Shown here: in pieces, positions 26,835 through 36,857 of the stretch
Position numbering within the stretch: the stretch's first letter is position 1
How the letters are laid out: each line of letters begins with the position of its first letter
NCBI RefSeq assembly: GCF_963678225.1
Contig: NZ_OY782764.1
Span: 2,547,001-2,611,000, forward strand
Reading direction: 5' to 3'
DNA: 64,000 nt
From: an uncultured Cohaesibacter sp.
GTDB lineage: Bacteria; Pseudomonadota; Alphaproteobacteria; Rhizobiales; Cohaesibacteraceae
The notes under the pieces: model-generated
What the model saw: only the letters and a program-made list of their open reading frames with translations
The model's database searches: none
What the model was told of the DNA's origin: nothing
Position numbers and translations under genes: made by a program

Positions 26835-28297
26835 TGGTCTTGGTCTTCCTTTGAAGAATAGGCGGATTTGAGCAGCTTGTCCGGATTCATAAGGCCCTTG
26901 GGATCAAACAACTCCTTGATCTGCCGCATGATGTCCATTTCGACCGGATCTTTCACCGCTGGCAACTCATCGCGCTTTAAGGTGCCTATGCCATGTTCGG
27001 CGGAAATGGAGCCGCCCATATCGATAACTATGGCATGGACCATGGTGCTGATTTCTTCCCAGCGGGCAAGAAAGGCCTCGCGATCCGCGCCAATCGGCTG
27101 GGAAATGTTGAAATGCAAATTGCCATCACCCATATGGCCGAACGGCACGGGGCGGCAACCCGGGATGGCTTCCTCGCAGGCAGGAAGAGCCCGCGCCAGA
27201 AAAGCGGGAATGGAGCTGACGGGAACAGAGATGTCGTGCTTGATCGAGCCGCCCTCATGTTTTTGCACTTCACTCATGCCATGGCGTAAGCGCCAGAAGT
27301 CCGCAGCTTGTTGCGTGGTTTCGGCCAACACAGCGTCTTCCACGAAACCGGCCTCGAAAGCTTCCTCGAATATCGCCTCAATCAGTGCTCGCCCGTCAAC
27401 AGCAGGAGAACCGATGGAGATTTCCAAGAGGCAATACCATGGGTAGGGCGCATCCAGGACGTCGCGTGCGCCGGGCGCATGCTTGATTGCAAATTCCACC
27501 CCCATGCGCGGCATTAACTCAAAACCGGTTAGCATGGAGCCTGAGTGGTCGCGAGCCAAGGCAAAAAGCGAGAAGGCCTTTTCCGGCGTACCGACTGCAA
27601 AAATGGCAACCTGCTGATCTTTTGGTCGCGGATAGAGTTTGAGTGAAGCGGCGGTAATAATGCCCAAAGTGCCTTCGGCGCCGATGAACAGATGCTTGAG
27701 ATCATAGCCCGTATTGTCCTTGCGCAGGGTGCGCAGGCTATTCATGATCCGACCATCCGGCAGTACCACTTCAATGCCCAGCACCATGTCGCGGGTGTTG
27801 CCATAGGAGAGCACACTGGTGCCTCCGGCATTGGTGGAAAGGTTGCCGCCAATCTGGCAGGAGCCTTGCGCTCCCAGCGCCAACGGAAACAGGCGATTGG
27901 CTTCCTCGGCTGCTGTTTGCAACTGTTCCAGCACCACTCCGGCTTCCACAATGGCGACATTGCTATCTGCATCAAGGGTGCGAATGCGGTTGAGCCGTTC
28001 CGTCGAGAGAATGATCTGGTTGCCACCAATATCTGGTGTCTGAGCCCCGACGAGCCCCGTATTGCCCCCTTGTGGCACAATCATGCAATTCAGCTCATAG
28101 GCAAGCTTCATAACTGCACTCACTTCTTCGGTGGATCCGGGTTTGAGCACGAGGGCTGTCTTGCCGAAGAATTTATCACGCCATTCGCGGCAGTAGGGGG
28201 CTGTATCTGTGGAAGCAGTCAGGCAATTCTGCGCGCCGATGAGCGCTTTGAATTGGTCAAGGATGCGACTGTCAAGCCGGGTGGGCTCCACAGGCAT
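26831..28297 (-). CDS. FAD-linked oxidase, D-2-hydroxyacid (hydroxyglutarate-type) dehydrogenase
   Basis: 488 residues if started at 28297 (MPVEPTRL). The frame is open to 28414, and neither start has a good ribosome-binding site. The PCMH FAD domain shows PQGGNTGLVGAQTPD, and the C-terminal domain shows GHMGDGNLHFNIS and GSISAEHGIGTLKRDEL, the metal- and substrate-binding signature of the D-2-hydroxyglutarate/D-lactate dehydrogenase (GlcD-like) family. It oxidises a D-2-hydroxy acid and passes electrons onward; the exact acid cannot be told. Confidence 0.88.
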   Translation of the reverse strand: MPVEPTRLDSRILDQFKALIGAQNCLTASTDTAPYCREWRDKFFGKTALVLKPGSTEEVSAVMKLAYELNCMIVPQGGNTGLVGAQTPDIGGNQIILSTERLNRIRTLDADSNVAIVEAGVVLEQLQTAAEEANRLFPLALGAQGSCQIGGNLSTNAGGTSVLSYGNTRDMVLGIEVVLPDGRIMNSLRTLRKDNTGYDLKHLFIGAEGTLGIITAASLKLYPRPKDQQVAIFAVGTPEKAFSLFALARDHSGSMLTGFELMPRMGVEFAIKHAPGARDVLDAPYPWYCLLEISIGSPAVDGRALIEAIFEEAFEAGFVEDAVLAETTQQAADFWRLRHGMSEVQKHEGGSIKHDISVPVSSIPAFLARALPACEEAIPGCRPVPFGHMGDGNLHFNISQPIGADREAFLARWEEISTMVHAIVIDMGGSISAEHGIGTLKRDELPAVKDPVEMDIMRQIKELFDPKGLMNPDKLLKSAYSSKEDQDQ

Positions 28298-28828
28298 TGG
28301 AGAGAGGGATGAATTGGTCACTTGCAACGTCACTTGATAGGCAAGGTCTTCGCCGGGAAACCGGTCTTTCAGACCAAGAGGTGGGCAGATGGACCAGACC
28401 CTAGCAGAAGACATCGGGTGTGAAAAGAAGTCTTGTAAAACTGCTTAAGACCTTTGGTGAGCGCAGCAGGTAGGGGGATTTTGAATATGGGATGCAGATA
28501 AGTAAAATTGCCTAGTAAAGAGGCTTGCTCTTGGCTCATCTGGTCACTTTTATTTTCGTCTTCGAGTTGATGCCATGATGAGAAAGTGAGCTTCCGCAAT
28601 GCAGTAAATGACGATTCGGAGCGAATTGTAATGCAACGGAAGTTTTAGAAGTTACCAACTCACCACTTGTTGAGTTACGCACAGGGTAATCGTATGCGCA
28701 CGAACAAAATTCAGAATAAAGCAAAATAATATCGCTGGTTCGCGCATAATTCATAGCATTTACGAAATAGATAGTTATAAAATATTCGTTATTGCTATTT
28801 GTCTGCATCACAGCAAGGGGACAGCTGG
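28298..28828. other. Divergent intergenic region, no gene seen
   Basis: This stretch between the FAD-oxidase gene and the TetR gene is A+T-rich from about 28500 to 28800. It should hold both divergent promoters. I see no clear palindromic operator and no supported small ORF. Confidence 0.5.
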
Positions 28829-29527
28829 ATGCCTAATATGGGTTCATCTTCAAGAAAGAGACCTGTTCAGCGTATGAACAGTGCTCGAAGACAGCTTGAG
28901 ATCGTGAACGCAGCGTTCGACTGTATCGCTGTGTCAGGACACTTGTCGCTGTCAACAACAGAGCTTGCCTACAAAGTAGGCATTTCACAGCCGGCAATTT
29001 TCCGGCATTTCAGGTCAAAACAACAGTTGCATCGAGCCATTCTCGAAGAAGCTAATCTTCGTGTGATCGATGAACTCAAGTTATTGATCTCTCGCTCCGA
29101 GATGTGGAGCGATCCGGCGAATCTGATTCAGGATGTCGTTGCCCAGATGGGAGGGAGCTTCGAGCGCTCACCCGGGGTTTGGCTCACCCTGATTTGTCAG
29201 CGCAGCATCGCGGCCGAGGCCGAAATGCCCGCTGATGAGCATGACGGCCGGTCGCACAAATGCGCCATATCGCAACTGACCTACACGCTTGAGCGGCTGT
29301 TCACGGCCGCAAAGGACAAAGGGCAGGTTGATGGTCATCTCGATCCGCATGATGTGAGTAACATCATTCTGTCCATCCTGTTCGGTATGGGGCAGATCTG
29401 GCTGAATAGCGAGCGCAATTTCGATCTACAGCACCGTCTGGATATCGCATTGAAGGGGGTTCTGGCCGGATATCATTTCCTGCCTGATCAACCAAGCGGA
29501 GCGATACCCATCTCTGCGATCGCCTGA
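28829..29527 (+). CDS. TetR/AcrR-family transcriptional regulator
   Basis: 232 residues from the ATG at 28829, with AAGGGGAC upstream. The N-terminal helix-turn-helix is typical: STTELAYKVGISQPAIFRHF followed by RSKQQLHRAIL. The C-terminal ligand domain is divergent. It is divergent from the FAD-oxidase/GNAT operon, which it may control. The effector is unknown. Confidence 0.88.
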   Translation: MPNMGSSSRKRPVQRMNSARRQLEIVNAAFDCIAVSGHLSLSTTELAYKVGISQPAIFRHFRSKQQLHRAILEEANLRVIDELKLLISRSEMWSDPANLIQDVVAQMGGSFERSPGVWLTLICQRSIAAEAEMPADEHDGRSHKCAISQLTYTLERLFTAAKDKGQVDGHLDPHDVSNIILSILFGMGQIWLNSERNFDLQHRLDIALKGVLAGYHFLPDQPSGAIPISAIA

Positions 29528-30082
29528 TAAGGCATACGCGCAGAGAGCGGCCAGCGTGTGGCTGTGTGAAAGAGTGTGAAAGTGCATGAGGAAGCGTGAG
29601 ATGCCGATATGGATCGGTGCCTCACCTTTTCTTCTGTGTCTTAATGCATGTCCGGAGTTTGATATACTGGCCTGTGAGGTCGTCCAATCTTGCCTGCTGC
29701 GCGTGCCTACAAACCCGTTGCTTCTCAGCTGCCGGTGATGAGGCGATCGGTGGTGGTTAAGAAACTGTAACAAATATTGAGCAGCCTGCGGCAACGGCAC
29801 ATTCATTTAGGCATTGCAATTTTATCGCAACATGGTGGATAAAGGCTCCACAAATCTCGAGATGGATTGCTCGGGGCCTTGGAGCAGGGACTTGATTGGC
29901 ATAAACAGGCCGGTCGTGGGACCTGCTATTCTCTATTGGCGCTGTGTTTGCGCCTGTTGGAAACCCGGTCCTCAGCAGATCGCGCGCAGCGACCATCCCG
30001 CCAATAAGCCTCTGACAGATTATTGCGTTAGAGCGCAGACACTACGCGAGTCGTTCGCGATGACAGAATCAAGAGGGTTTCT
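29528..30082. other. Intergenic region upstream of fabI, no gene seen
   Basis: No reading frame here has a credible product. The fabI ribosome-binding site AGAGGG is at the 3' end. No riboswitch class I know matches. Confidence 0.5.
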
Positions 30083-30892
30083 ATGTCTGACAAACCACAA
30101 TTGTTGAAAGGCAAACGCGGCCTGATCATGGGTGTTGCCAACAACCGGTCTATTGCCTGGGGTATTGCGAAGGCATGCAGTGATGCTGGCGCAGAGCTGG
30201 CTTTGACCTATCAGGGCGATGCCATGAAGAAGCGTGTTGAGCCGCTTGCGGAACAGTTGGGCGCCTTTGTGGTGGGACACTGCGATGTAACCGAGGGTGA
30301 AACCATTGACGCAGCCTTCGCGACCTTGGCAGACGAATGGGGAAGCATCGATTTTGTCGTTCACTGCATCGCCTATTCCGACAAGGACGAGCTGACCGGT
30401 CGTTATATCGACACCACGGCTGAAAATTTCACCCAGTCCATGTTCATCTCGGCCTATTCCTTCACCGCGATTGCACAGCGCGCTGAAAAACTGATGACGA
30501 ATGGTGGCTCCATGCTGACCCTGACCTATTATGGTGCAGAGAAAGTCATGCCGCATTATAACGTCATGGGTGTTGCAAAGTCCGCTCTGGAAACGTCCGT
30601 CAAATATCTGGCCGAAGATCTGGGCAAGGACAAGATCCGCGTCAATGCCATTTCCGCTGGCCCGATCAAGACGCTGGCTGCTTCCGGCATTGGCGATTTC
30701 CGCTATATCCTGAAATGGAACGAGTATAACTCTCCGCTGCGTCGCGTGGTCACCACCGATGAAGTTGGCGATTCCGCTGTTTACCTGCTGTCCGACTTCT
30801 CGCGCGGCGTAACCGGCGAAGTGCATCACGTGGATGCTGGCTATCATGCTGTTGGCATGAAGGCTGTCGACGCGCCAGATATCACGGTTTGA
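30083..30892 (+). CDS. fabI: Enoyl-[acyl-carrier-protein] reductase (NADH)
   Basis: 269 residues, normal length. FabI does the last reduction in each cycle of type II fatty acid synthesis in the cytosol and is the target of triclosan. The Rossmann start KRGLIMGVANNRSIAWGIAK is diagnostic. The catalytic Tyr-x6-Lys is in PHYNVMGVAK near residues 158-165, and AGPIKTLAASGI follows. It is followed on the same strand by the phosphatase, aroC and ribB genes, a neighbourhood that I recall as conserved in Hyphomicrobiales. Confidence 0.96.
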   Translation: MSDKPQLLKGKRGLIMGVANNRSIAWGIAKACSDAGAELALTYQGDAMKKRVEPLAEQLGAFVVGHCDVTEGETIDAAFATLADEWGSIDFVVHCIAYSDKDELTGRYIDTTAENFTQSMFISAYSFTAIAQRAEKLMTNGGSMLTLTYYGAEKVMPHYNVMGVAKSALETSVKYLAEDLGKDKIRVNAISAGPIKTLAASGIGDFRYILKWNEYNSPLRRVVTTDEVGDSAVYLLSDFSRGVTGEVHHVDAGYHAVGMKAVDAPDITV

Positions 30893-31184
30893 TCTGCTTC
30901 TGACCCGGGGCTGAAAGAGGCTCCATCAAAGGGTAAGTGGCAAGCTGCCGCATTTTGCATCCGTGGTCTTCCGAATTTGTCGGTTGACCACGGGTGTTTT
31001 TTTTGGCCTAAAGACGTCATCAAGCCGACAGGCATTTATCGGATCGTGACAATGAAGAGGGTGGCGCGTGTCCCTAAAGGGGGCAGCCAGCGATGCCCTG
31101 ATGTTTGCCCAACGATGCAGAGGCGATCCGAAGCCCGCCGCTTCGCATGCACCGAACCAGCCCCATTTGCGGCCCCGAGGAGAA

Positions 31185-31784
31185 ATGATGCCTATCCCGC
31201 CACTCTACTATATTCGCCATGGTGAAACCGACTGGAATGCTGAATATCGCTATCAGGGCCAAAAGGACATTCCTCTCAATGTGAAGGGAGAGGGGCAGGC
31301 GCGCCGCAATGGCCGTGTGCTGGCTGAAATCCTGCCAGATCCGACGCGCACCGACTTGTTTTGCAGTCCGATGACCCGCACCCGTCAGACGTTGGCCCTC
31401 GTCATGGAGGCGGCAGGCTGGACCGATAGCGACTGGGCAAAGAGTGTTCGGTTCGAAGACAAGATCATCGAATTTTCCTTCGGTGACTGGGAAGGTTGGA
31501 CACTGGAAGAGATCAAGGAGCGCGAACCAGAGCTCTACTGGGAGCGGGAGAAGGACAAATGGACCACCTGCATGCCCAATGGCGAGAGCTATCAGATGCT
31601 TGCAGAGCGGGTTGGGGAGTGGCTCCAGAGTCTGGATAAACCCACCGTTGTCATCGCCCATGGGGGTGTCTTGCGCATTGTGCGCCACTTCCTTGAAAAG
31701 GTCCCCGAACTCGAAGCTCCGATGCTGAAAACCCCGCAGGACAAGATCTACTATTGGGATGGTCACGAAGCTAGCTGGATTTGA
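31185..31784 (+). CDS. Histidine phosphatase family protein (phosphoglycerate-mutase-like)
   Basis: About 199 residues. GAGGAG at 31177-31182 precedes two adjacent ATG codons (31185 and 31188). The phospho-histidine motif YIRHGETDWN lies at the N-terminus, the second arginine in SPMTRTRQT, and the second histidine in VVIAHGGVLR. All catalytic residues are present. The substrate is unknown; a metabolic phosphatase is likelier than a true glycolytic mutase. Confidence 0.9.
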   Translation: MMPIPPLYYIRHGETDWNAEYRYQGQKDIPLNVKGEGQARRNGRVLAEILPDPTRTDLFCSPMTRTRQTLALVMEAAGWTDSDWAKSVRFEDKIIEFSFGDWEGWTLEEIKEREPELYWEREKDKWTTCMPNGESYQMLAERVGEWLQSLDKPTVVIAHGGVLRIVRHFLEKVPELEAPMLKTPQDKIYYWDGHEASWI

Positions 31785-31859
31785 TCCACAGCGCCGAAGA
31801 TGGCGTAAAACGAGAGATTATTTCGTTATTTCAAGGGGTTATTTCTGTGATTTGGGGAT

Positions 31860-31880
31860 TGATAATTTTGACAATTATCA
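31860..31880. promoter_or_regulatory. Perfect inverted repeat upstream of a secreted protein gene
   Basis: TGATAATT (31860-31867) and AATTATCA (31873-31880) form a perfect 8-bp inverted repeat with a 5-bp spacer, about 160 bases upstream of the next start, in an A+T-rich region. The arms recall Fur-type GATAAT half sites, but the spacing is not standard. Confidence 0.4.
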
Positions 31881-32038
31881 CCGCAGATTGAAGAGAATTT
31901 TCGGTAATTTTTACTTAAGTCCGCTTTCCTATTCTGACGAAGGCTTAAGATACTTTTGATAAAGTTTATCTTGAGAAACGCGAAATCAGATAGCTTGAAG
32001 TGCGGCGCCCTGCGTCGTGTTTTTGGGGAAGCGACGAG

Positions 32039-32566
32039 ATGAGAATTATCACGATCCTACCAACAACTCTGTTGATGTGCGTATCCCTGTTTGGCCTTGC
32101 TTCGGCGGCTCCGGCTCAAGACATCGTGGCATCAATAGCAGGAAGTGAGTTCTTTTGCGAAGGCGGCAATGAATCCTCCGGTCGTGCCTACAAGTTCAAA
32201 GTGGAAGACGGATCAGTCATGCGGATTGACCGGCGCTTTCCTGACAAGGAAGTCGTCTTTCAGATCGGTCGAGCCAGCAAAGGACAGCTGGGTGAATATT
32301 GGAGCTACGAAACTCTGAGCGACAAGCGCGATAACCGGCTTCACCTCTATGAGCGTGTGTCCATGCGCTCACCCGACCAGAGCCGCCATATCTATACCAC
32401 CTATGAGCTTTACAAGGATTCTCAAGGGGTCAATATGGTGCTGTATAATGGCGTCAATGGCGCCCGCGACTGGACCCAGAAGACCGTGCGCGATTGCGGC
32501 TACATGGTTGGCGACAAGGTCATGCGCAAGGGCAACCGCTATTGGTCAACGACCTTCGCGCGCTAG
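32039..32566 (+). CDS. Secreted protein of unknown function
   Basis: 175 residues from the ATG at 32039 (GGGGAAG upstream), with a signal peptide ending near ASAAPAQ. The mature protein has two cysteines (FFCEGG and VRDCGY), far apart, that could form a disulfide in the periplasm. It is rich in charged and aromatic residues and looks beta-structured. I recognise no family. Confidence 0.7.
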   Translation: MRIITILPTTLLMCVSLFGLASAAPAQDIVASIAGSEFFCEGGNESSGRAYKFKVEDGSVMRIDRRFPDKEVVFQIGRASKGQLGEYWSYETLSDKRDNRLHLYERVSMRSPDQSRHIYTTYELYKDSQGVNMVLYNGVNGARDWTQKTVRDCGYMVGDKVMRKGNRYWSTTFAR

Positions 32567-32820
32567 ACGCGGAATTTGTCCTCTTTTCATGATGCGAATG
32601 GAGAATGCGGCGGAAATGAAATAATTCCGTCCGGCGTTTGACCTTTGCGCCCTTGCTCTTTATGAAAGTCCCGTTGGATTTCATCATGGCGGTCCTGCTA
32701 AAAGGCACGGAATCGCCCGATCATGAGGGCCAAGGGGGAAAGAGAAAGGCAAATTTGCCTGCACTTTCCTGTCTATGTCTATCTCCTTCATGATCGCTTG
32801 AGACGGGAAGCTTGCCGCAC

Positions 32821-33909
32821 ATGTCGCACAACAGTTTCGGACATCTCTTTCGCGTGACCACCTGGGGCGAAAGCCACGGGCCGGCCATTGGCTGTACAGT
32901 AGACGGTTGCCCGTCCCTGATTGCCCTGACCCGAGAGGAAATCCAGAAAGATCTGGATCGCCGTCGGCCGGGCCAGTCGCGCTATACCACCCAGCGTCAG
33001 GAAGCTGATCAGGTCGAGATTCTCTCTGGCGTCTTCGCACATCCCGAAACCGGCGAGCAGGTGACAACGGGCACCTCAATCGGGCTCATCATTCACAATA
33101 CCGATCAGCGCTCAAAGGACTATGGCAACATCGCCGAGCGTTATCGCCCAGGCCATGCCGACTATACCTATGATGCCAAATATGGCGTGCGCGACTATCG
33201 CGGCGGAGGCCGTTCCTCAGCGCGCGAAACCGCCATGCGCGTTGCTGCAGGGGCAATCGCACGCAAGGTCGTGCCCGGTGTGACAATCCGCGGGGCGCTC
33301 GTCCAGATGGGGCCGCACAAGATCAATCGCGACAATTGGGACTGGGAAGAGGTGGGCAACAATCCTTTCTTCTGCCCGGACAAGGAGGCGGCCGCTCTCT
33401 GGGCGGATTATCTTGATGGTATCCGCAAATCCGGCTCGTCGATCGGCGCTGTCATCGAGATTGTGGCCTCCGGTGTGCCTGTCGGCCTTGGCGCTCCCAT
33501 CTATGCCAAGCTGGATCAGGATCTTGCCAGCGCGATGATGTCCATCAATGCGGTCAAGGGCGTGGAAATCGGCGAAGGCTTCAACGCCGCCTGCCTCACG
33601 GGCGAGGAAAATGCCGATGAAATGCGCCTCGGCCCAGACGGCCAGCCGGAATTTCTCTCCAATCATGCGGGCGGCATTCTGGGCGGTATTTCCAACGGAC
33701 AGGATGTCGTGGTGCGCTTTGCCATCAAGCCGACCAGCTCGATCCTGACGCCGAAAAAGTCCATCACCCGCTCTGGTGAGGAAGTCGATGTTATGACCAA
33801 GGGACGTCATGACCCTTGCGTGGGCATTCGGGCCGTGCCGGTTGGCGAAGCCGTGATGGCGCTCGTTCTTGCCGACCACACTCTGCTCCATCGGGCGCAA
33901 CAGGGCTAA
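32821..33909 (+). CDS. aroC: Chorismate synthase
   Basis: 362 residues from the ATG at 32821 (GGGAAG ten bases upstream). AroC converts EPSP to chorismate, the last step of the shikimate pathway, using reduced FMN. The signatures are all present: [12 protein letters not shown] at the start, [40 protein letters not shown], and the final [11 protein letters not shown]. The next gene, ribB, starts a flavin pathway, which is a metabolic link but may be coincidental. Confidence 0.97.
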   Translation: MSHNSFGHLFRVTTWGESHGPAIGCTVDGCPSLIALTREEIQKDLDRRRPGQSRYTTQRQEADQVEILSGVFAHPETGEQVTTGTSIGLIIHNTDQRSKDYGNIAERYRPGHADYTYDAKYGVRDYRGGGRSSARETAMRVAAGAIARKVVPGVTIRGALVQMGPHKINRDNWDWEEVGNNPFFCPDKEAAALWADYLDGIRKSGSSIGAVIEIVASGVPVGLGAPIYAKLDQDLASAMMSINAVKGVEIGEGFNAACLTGEENADEMRLGPDGQPEFLSNHAGGILGGISNGQDVVVRFAIKPTSSILTPKKSITRSGEEVDVMTKGRHDPCVGIRAVPVGEAVMALVLADHTLLHRAQQG

Positions 33910-34046
33910 ATGTCCAATTGTTTTTTCGCTGACAAATACTATTTCTTAGCGACAGACAGACGCCAACCAAAGCGCCGCTGAATGATTTGAAAAGAATGCT
34001 ATAACCAGCACCGAACACGCATAACAAGAATGAGGATAAAAACGAC

Positions 34047-35150
34047 ATGGCCGATATGGAACGGGTAGCCAAAGCCATCCGCGCATTTGAAAATGGCGAA
34101 ATGGTCGTTGTAACCGACGATGATGATCGTGAAAATGAAGGCGATCTGATTGTTGCTGCGACCAAGATCACTCCCGAGCAGATGGGCTTCATCATTCGAC
34201 ACAGCTCCGGTATTGTTTGCGCGCCCATGACAGGGGAGAGCGCACGCCGGCTGAACCTCAACCCGATGGTGGCTCACAATGATGCGCCACTCTCTACGGC
34301 CTTTACGGTTTCTGTCGACTATAAGCATGGCACCACCACCGGCATTTCGGCCGAAGAGCGCTGCATCACGGTGCATGGCCTTGCCAATGGCAATGCCGTA
34401 TCCAGCGATTTCGTGCGCCCGGGCCATATTTTCCCGCTGATCGCCAAAGAGGGCGGCGTGCTGGTGCGTTCCGGTCATACCGAGGCTGCGGTGGATTTGT
34501 GTAATCTGGCCGGTTTGCCACCGGTTGGTGTCATCTCCGAGCTGGTCAATGATGATGGTACGGTCAAAAAGGGCCCGGACATTATCACCTTCGCTGAAGA
34601 GCATGGCATCACTCATGTATCCGTGGCTGATCTCATTGCCTATCGCCAGCGCATCGAGCGCCTGGTCGAACAGATCGAGGATTTTCCGATCGACACCCGC
34701 CATGGTCCGGCCCGCGCCGTGACCTTCAAGGCCAAGTTCGACGATATGGAACATGTGGCTTTGATCTTCGGCGATATCCGCGACGGCAAGGATGTTCCCG
34801 TGCGTATCCATCAGGAAAATGTGCTGGCCGATATTTTTGGCACCTCCGGCACACTGGACAAGATTTCCGAGAAATTCGCAGCTGATCGTGGTGTGCTTGT
34901 TTATCTGCGTGACGGCTCCCCTTGTGTGGCCACCGGCTCCATGCGTCCGCGTGATGGCTTGGAACTGGCCCAGAATGAAGAGCATTCCAGCGCCAAGGGC
35001 CGCGACAATGACTGGCGCGACATTGGCCTTGGCGCGCAGATCCTGAAGGATCTGGGTATCTCTTCCATTCGCCTGCTTTCCTCGCGCGAGCGCAATTATG
35101 TGGGCCTTGACGGCTTCGGTCTGGAAATCACCGGCACGGACATCATCTGA
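34047..35150 (+). CDS. ribB: 3,4-dihydroxy-2-butanone-4-phosphate synthase with degenerate GTP cyclohydrolase II half
   Basis: 367 residues. The N-terminal RibB domain (about 1-205) has the catalytic loop DDDDRENEGDLIVAA and HTEAAVDL, and makes the four-carbon unit of riboflavin from ribulose 5-phosphate. The C-terminal part (about 210-365) is shaped like GTP cyclohydrolase II but has QENVLADIFGT where the zinc site C-x10-CxC should be, so no zinc cysteines remain and GTP cyclohydrolase activity is not expected. A separate ribA must exist elsewhere. No FMN riboswitch is visible upstream. Confidence 0.95.
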   Translation: MADMERVAKAIRAFENGEMVVVTDDDDRENEGDLIVAATKITPEQMGFIIRHSSGIVCAPMTGESARRLNLNPMVAHNDAPLSTAFTVSVDYKHGTTTGISAEERCITVHGLANGNAVSSDFVRPGHIFPLIAKEGGVLVRSGHTEAAVDLCNLAGLPPVGVISELVNDDGTVKKGPDIITFAEEHGITHVSVADLIAYRQRIERLVEQIEDFPIDTRHGPARAVTFKAKFDDMEHVALIFGDIRDGKDVPVRIHQENVLADIFGTSGTLDKISEKFAADRGVLVYLRDGSPCVATGSMRPRDGLELAQNEEHSSAKGRDNDWRDIGLGAQILKDLGISSIRLLSSRERNYVGLDGFGLEITGTDII

Positions 35151-35189
35151 TCGCTCTCGCGTCAGAAAAACACATCAAGACAAATGAAA

Positions 35190-35224
35190 AACCCGCAGTG
35201 CTTTGATAAGCCCTGCGGGTTTCG
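35190..35224 (+). terminator. Intrinsic terminator after ribB
   Basis: Stem AACCCGCAG (35190-35198) with CTGCGGGTT (35213-35221), followed by TCGCTT. It closes the fabI-to-ribB direction and faces the convergent PepSY gene. Confidence 0.75.
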
Positions 35225-35255
35225 CTTGCCCAACCGCTTGTGCAGTTGATCCCGA

Positions 35256-36422
35256 TTAACTGTGTGCTCTCATGGTCGGGGTGGCCTTGGTGCGGAACAG
35301 CGGCGAAATGAGGCGCCGCCAGGCCAGAGCAAATCCGGTCCATACGAGAAACAGGCAGGCCAGAGACGCGATACCCGCAAGGGTCTGCCCGATAAAACCA
35401 TAGACTTCGCCCGTATGCAGAAAGCGGATGTAGCGGCGCAGGGCCTGCGTTGGCGTGGCCATCTCGTTGGGGCCCTTGACGGAGGCGACATCACCCGTTT
35501 CCCTGTCATAGGTAATGGTCTGTTGGGTCTGTGCCTGTTTGCCATTGCCCGTATCGATCAGAACATCCACGGTCTTTGCCTTGTCAGAGTTTGGCACAAT
35601 GATGGAAATGCTGTTCCAGCCGCTTTCCACGCCCTTGGCCTTGTCCAGAAGGGACTGGAAGGAAACAAGCTGGTCAACAGGCAACTCAGAGGCGCCACCA
35701 CCAGAAGAATTTGCCCACATGCCCTTGCCCTGACCGCGCCCTTGTGGCGCTTCCAGACCGGCAACGGCAAAGACTGCATCGCTGGCCCACTGATAGGACA
35801 ACACGGCACCAGACCCGACCACAGCAACAAGCGGGATGATCACCCAGAAGGAAAAGACATGGTGCCAATTGAAATCGCGTGCCTTGGATGTCGGCAATTT
35901 CTGGAAGAATATCTTCTGTTTGAGGAATGGCCATTTCCATTTGCGTGGCAGCCACAGATAGGCCCCTGAAAGGATGATGAACAGGAAGGCCACATTGCTG
36001 ATCTTGACGATATCGCCGCCCACGGAATTGAAGCCCATGGCCAGATTGCGATGGATATTTTCCATGAAACCGAAGAAGCCCTCGGTGGGGTTGCTCTCGT
36101 TCTCAATGAAGCTGCCGTCATACTGGTTGATCAGTTTTGAGTCGTGTCGCCCGGCAGAAACGGAGACAGGCTTGCTTGTATCGCTGTAGAAATTCAGCGT
36201 AGCGGTTTGGCCGGGGAAGGCCGGTTTGGCAATCTGCAGGATTTCATCTGCCGACAAAACTTGTGTCTGGCCAACCGCAGGTTCAACACTCGGATCGAAC
36301 GCTGCCTTGATCTGCATTTCATAGGTCAACAGAACGCCCGTCAGGGCCAGTGCAAATATCACAAGGCCCGTGGCAACACCCACAATCAGGTGAGCCCAGA
36401 AAATAATTCGTCTGAAAGACAT
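35256..36422 (-). CDS. PepSY-associated membrane protein
   Basis: 388 residues from the ATG at 36422 (GGAG nine bases upstream). The family pattern is an N-terminal membrane helix (about 8-35, RRIIFWAHLIVGVATG), a periplasmic PepSY domain, further helices near 150-170 and 190-215, and a last pair around HTGEVYGFIGQTLAGIASL. Such PepSY_TM proteins are often linked to TonB-dependent siderophore or haem uptake and may reduce or release iron; no such receptor is in this window. A histidine in each outer helix could bind haem (inference). Confidence 0.85.
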   Translation of the reverse strand: MSFRRIIFWAHLIVGVATGLVIFALALTGVLLTYEMQIKAAFDPSVEPAVGQTQVLSADEILQIAKPAFPGQTATLNFYSDTSKPVSVSAGRHDSKLINQYDGSFIENESNPTEGFFGFMENIHRNLAMGFNSVGGDIVKISNVAFLFIILSGAYLWLPRKWKWPFLKQKIFFQKLPTSKARDFNWHHVFSFWVIIPLVAVVGSGAVLSYQWASDAVFAVAGLEAPQGRGQGKGMWANSSGGGASELPVDQLVSFQSLLDKAKGVESGWNSISIIVPNSDKAKTVDVLIDTGNGKQAQTQQTITYDRETGDVASVKGPNEMATPTQALRRYIRFLHTGEVYGFIGQTLAGIASLACLFLVWTGFALAWRRLISPLFRTKATPTMRAHS

Positions 36423-36746
36423 GTCAGCGTCTCCGCTTAAGAGGTCGTAGCTCGATATATGGGCCAAGCATATCTCAGACGGTTGCTGGAAAAATCTCAG
36501 CAATTTCTATTAGTGTCTTAAAGTGTCTCAGAGCGCCGTTTGGTTACGTTGAGATACAAACGCGTCATTCGCTGCTGGCTTTTCATCACAAGGGAGGGGG
36601 AATAAACACCACAAATAGTCAAAATTATTCTTTGGAACCATTTGAACTTTGCTGCAGAGTTCCTAGATATAAGAAAAGCAAACGTTCATATCTGATTCAC
36701 TTTTGCTTCTTACACTTGGGAAAATTCCCTAGGAACAGGTGGAAAA
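36423..36746. other. Divergent intergenic region
   Basis: The region between the PepSY gene and the small membrane-peptide ORF. It has a broken inverted repeat (GGAAC near 36636 and GTTCC near 36660) and TTCCCTAGGAA at about 36725, but no textbook Fur, Irr or RirA box. No gene is supported. Confidence 0.45.
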
Positions 36747-36857
36747 ATGGCAAGAAAAGCAGTTGAAAAAAGCGCTTCCATTGATGTCGCCAAATATGCC
36801 GCGATGCTGAGTTTGGGACTGGTCGCCTATTCCTTATTTTGGCTTACAATGCTCTGA
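36747..36857 (+). CDS. Small single-helix membrane protein (36 residues)
   Basis: ATG at 36747 with AGGTGG six to eight bases upstream, stop TGA at 36855-36857. The peptide has a basic start (MARKAVEKSASIDVAKY) and one hydrophobic helix (AAMLSLGLVAYSLFWLTML). The good ribosome-binding site, the N-in charge pattern and the helix length fit a small inner-membrane protein. There is no named family I can assign. Confidence 0.5.
   Translation: MARKAVEKSASIDVAKYAAMLSLGLVAYSLFWLTML

Noticed and set aside
29814-30107. 97-codon plus-strand frame before fabI
   Set aside because: Runs into the fabI start in another frame, with no ribosome-binding site or family.
33910-34046. FMN riboswitch before ribB
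   Set aside because: The interval is only 137 bases and lacks the conserved FMN aptamer blocks.
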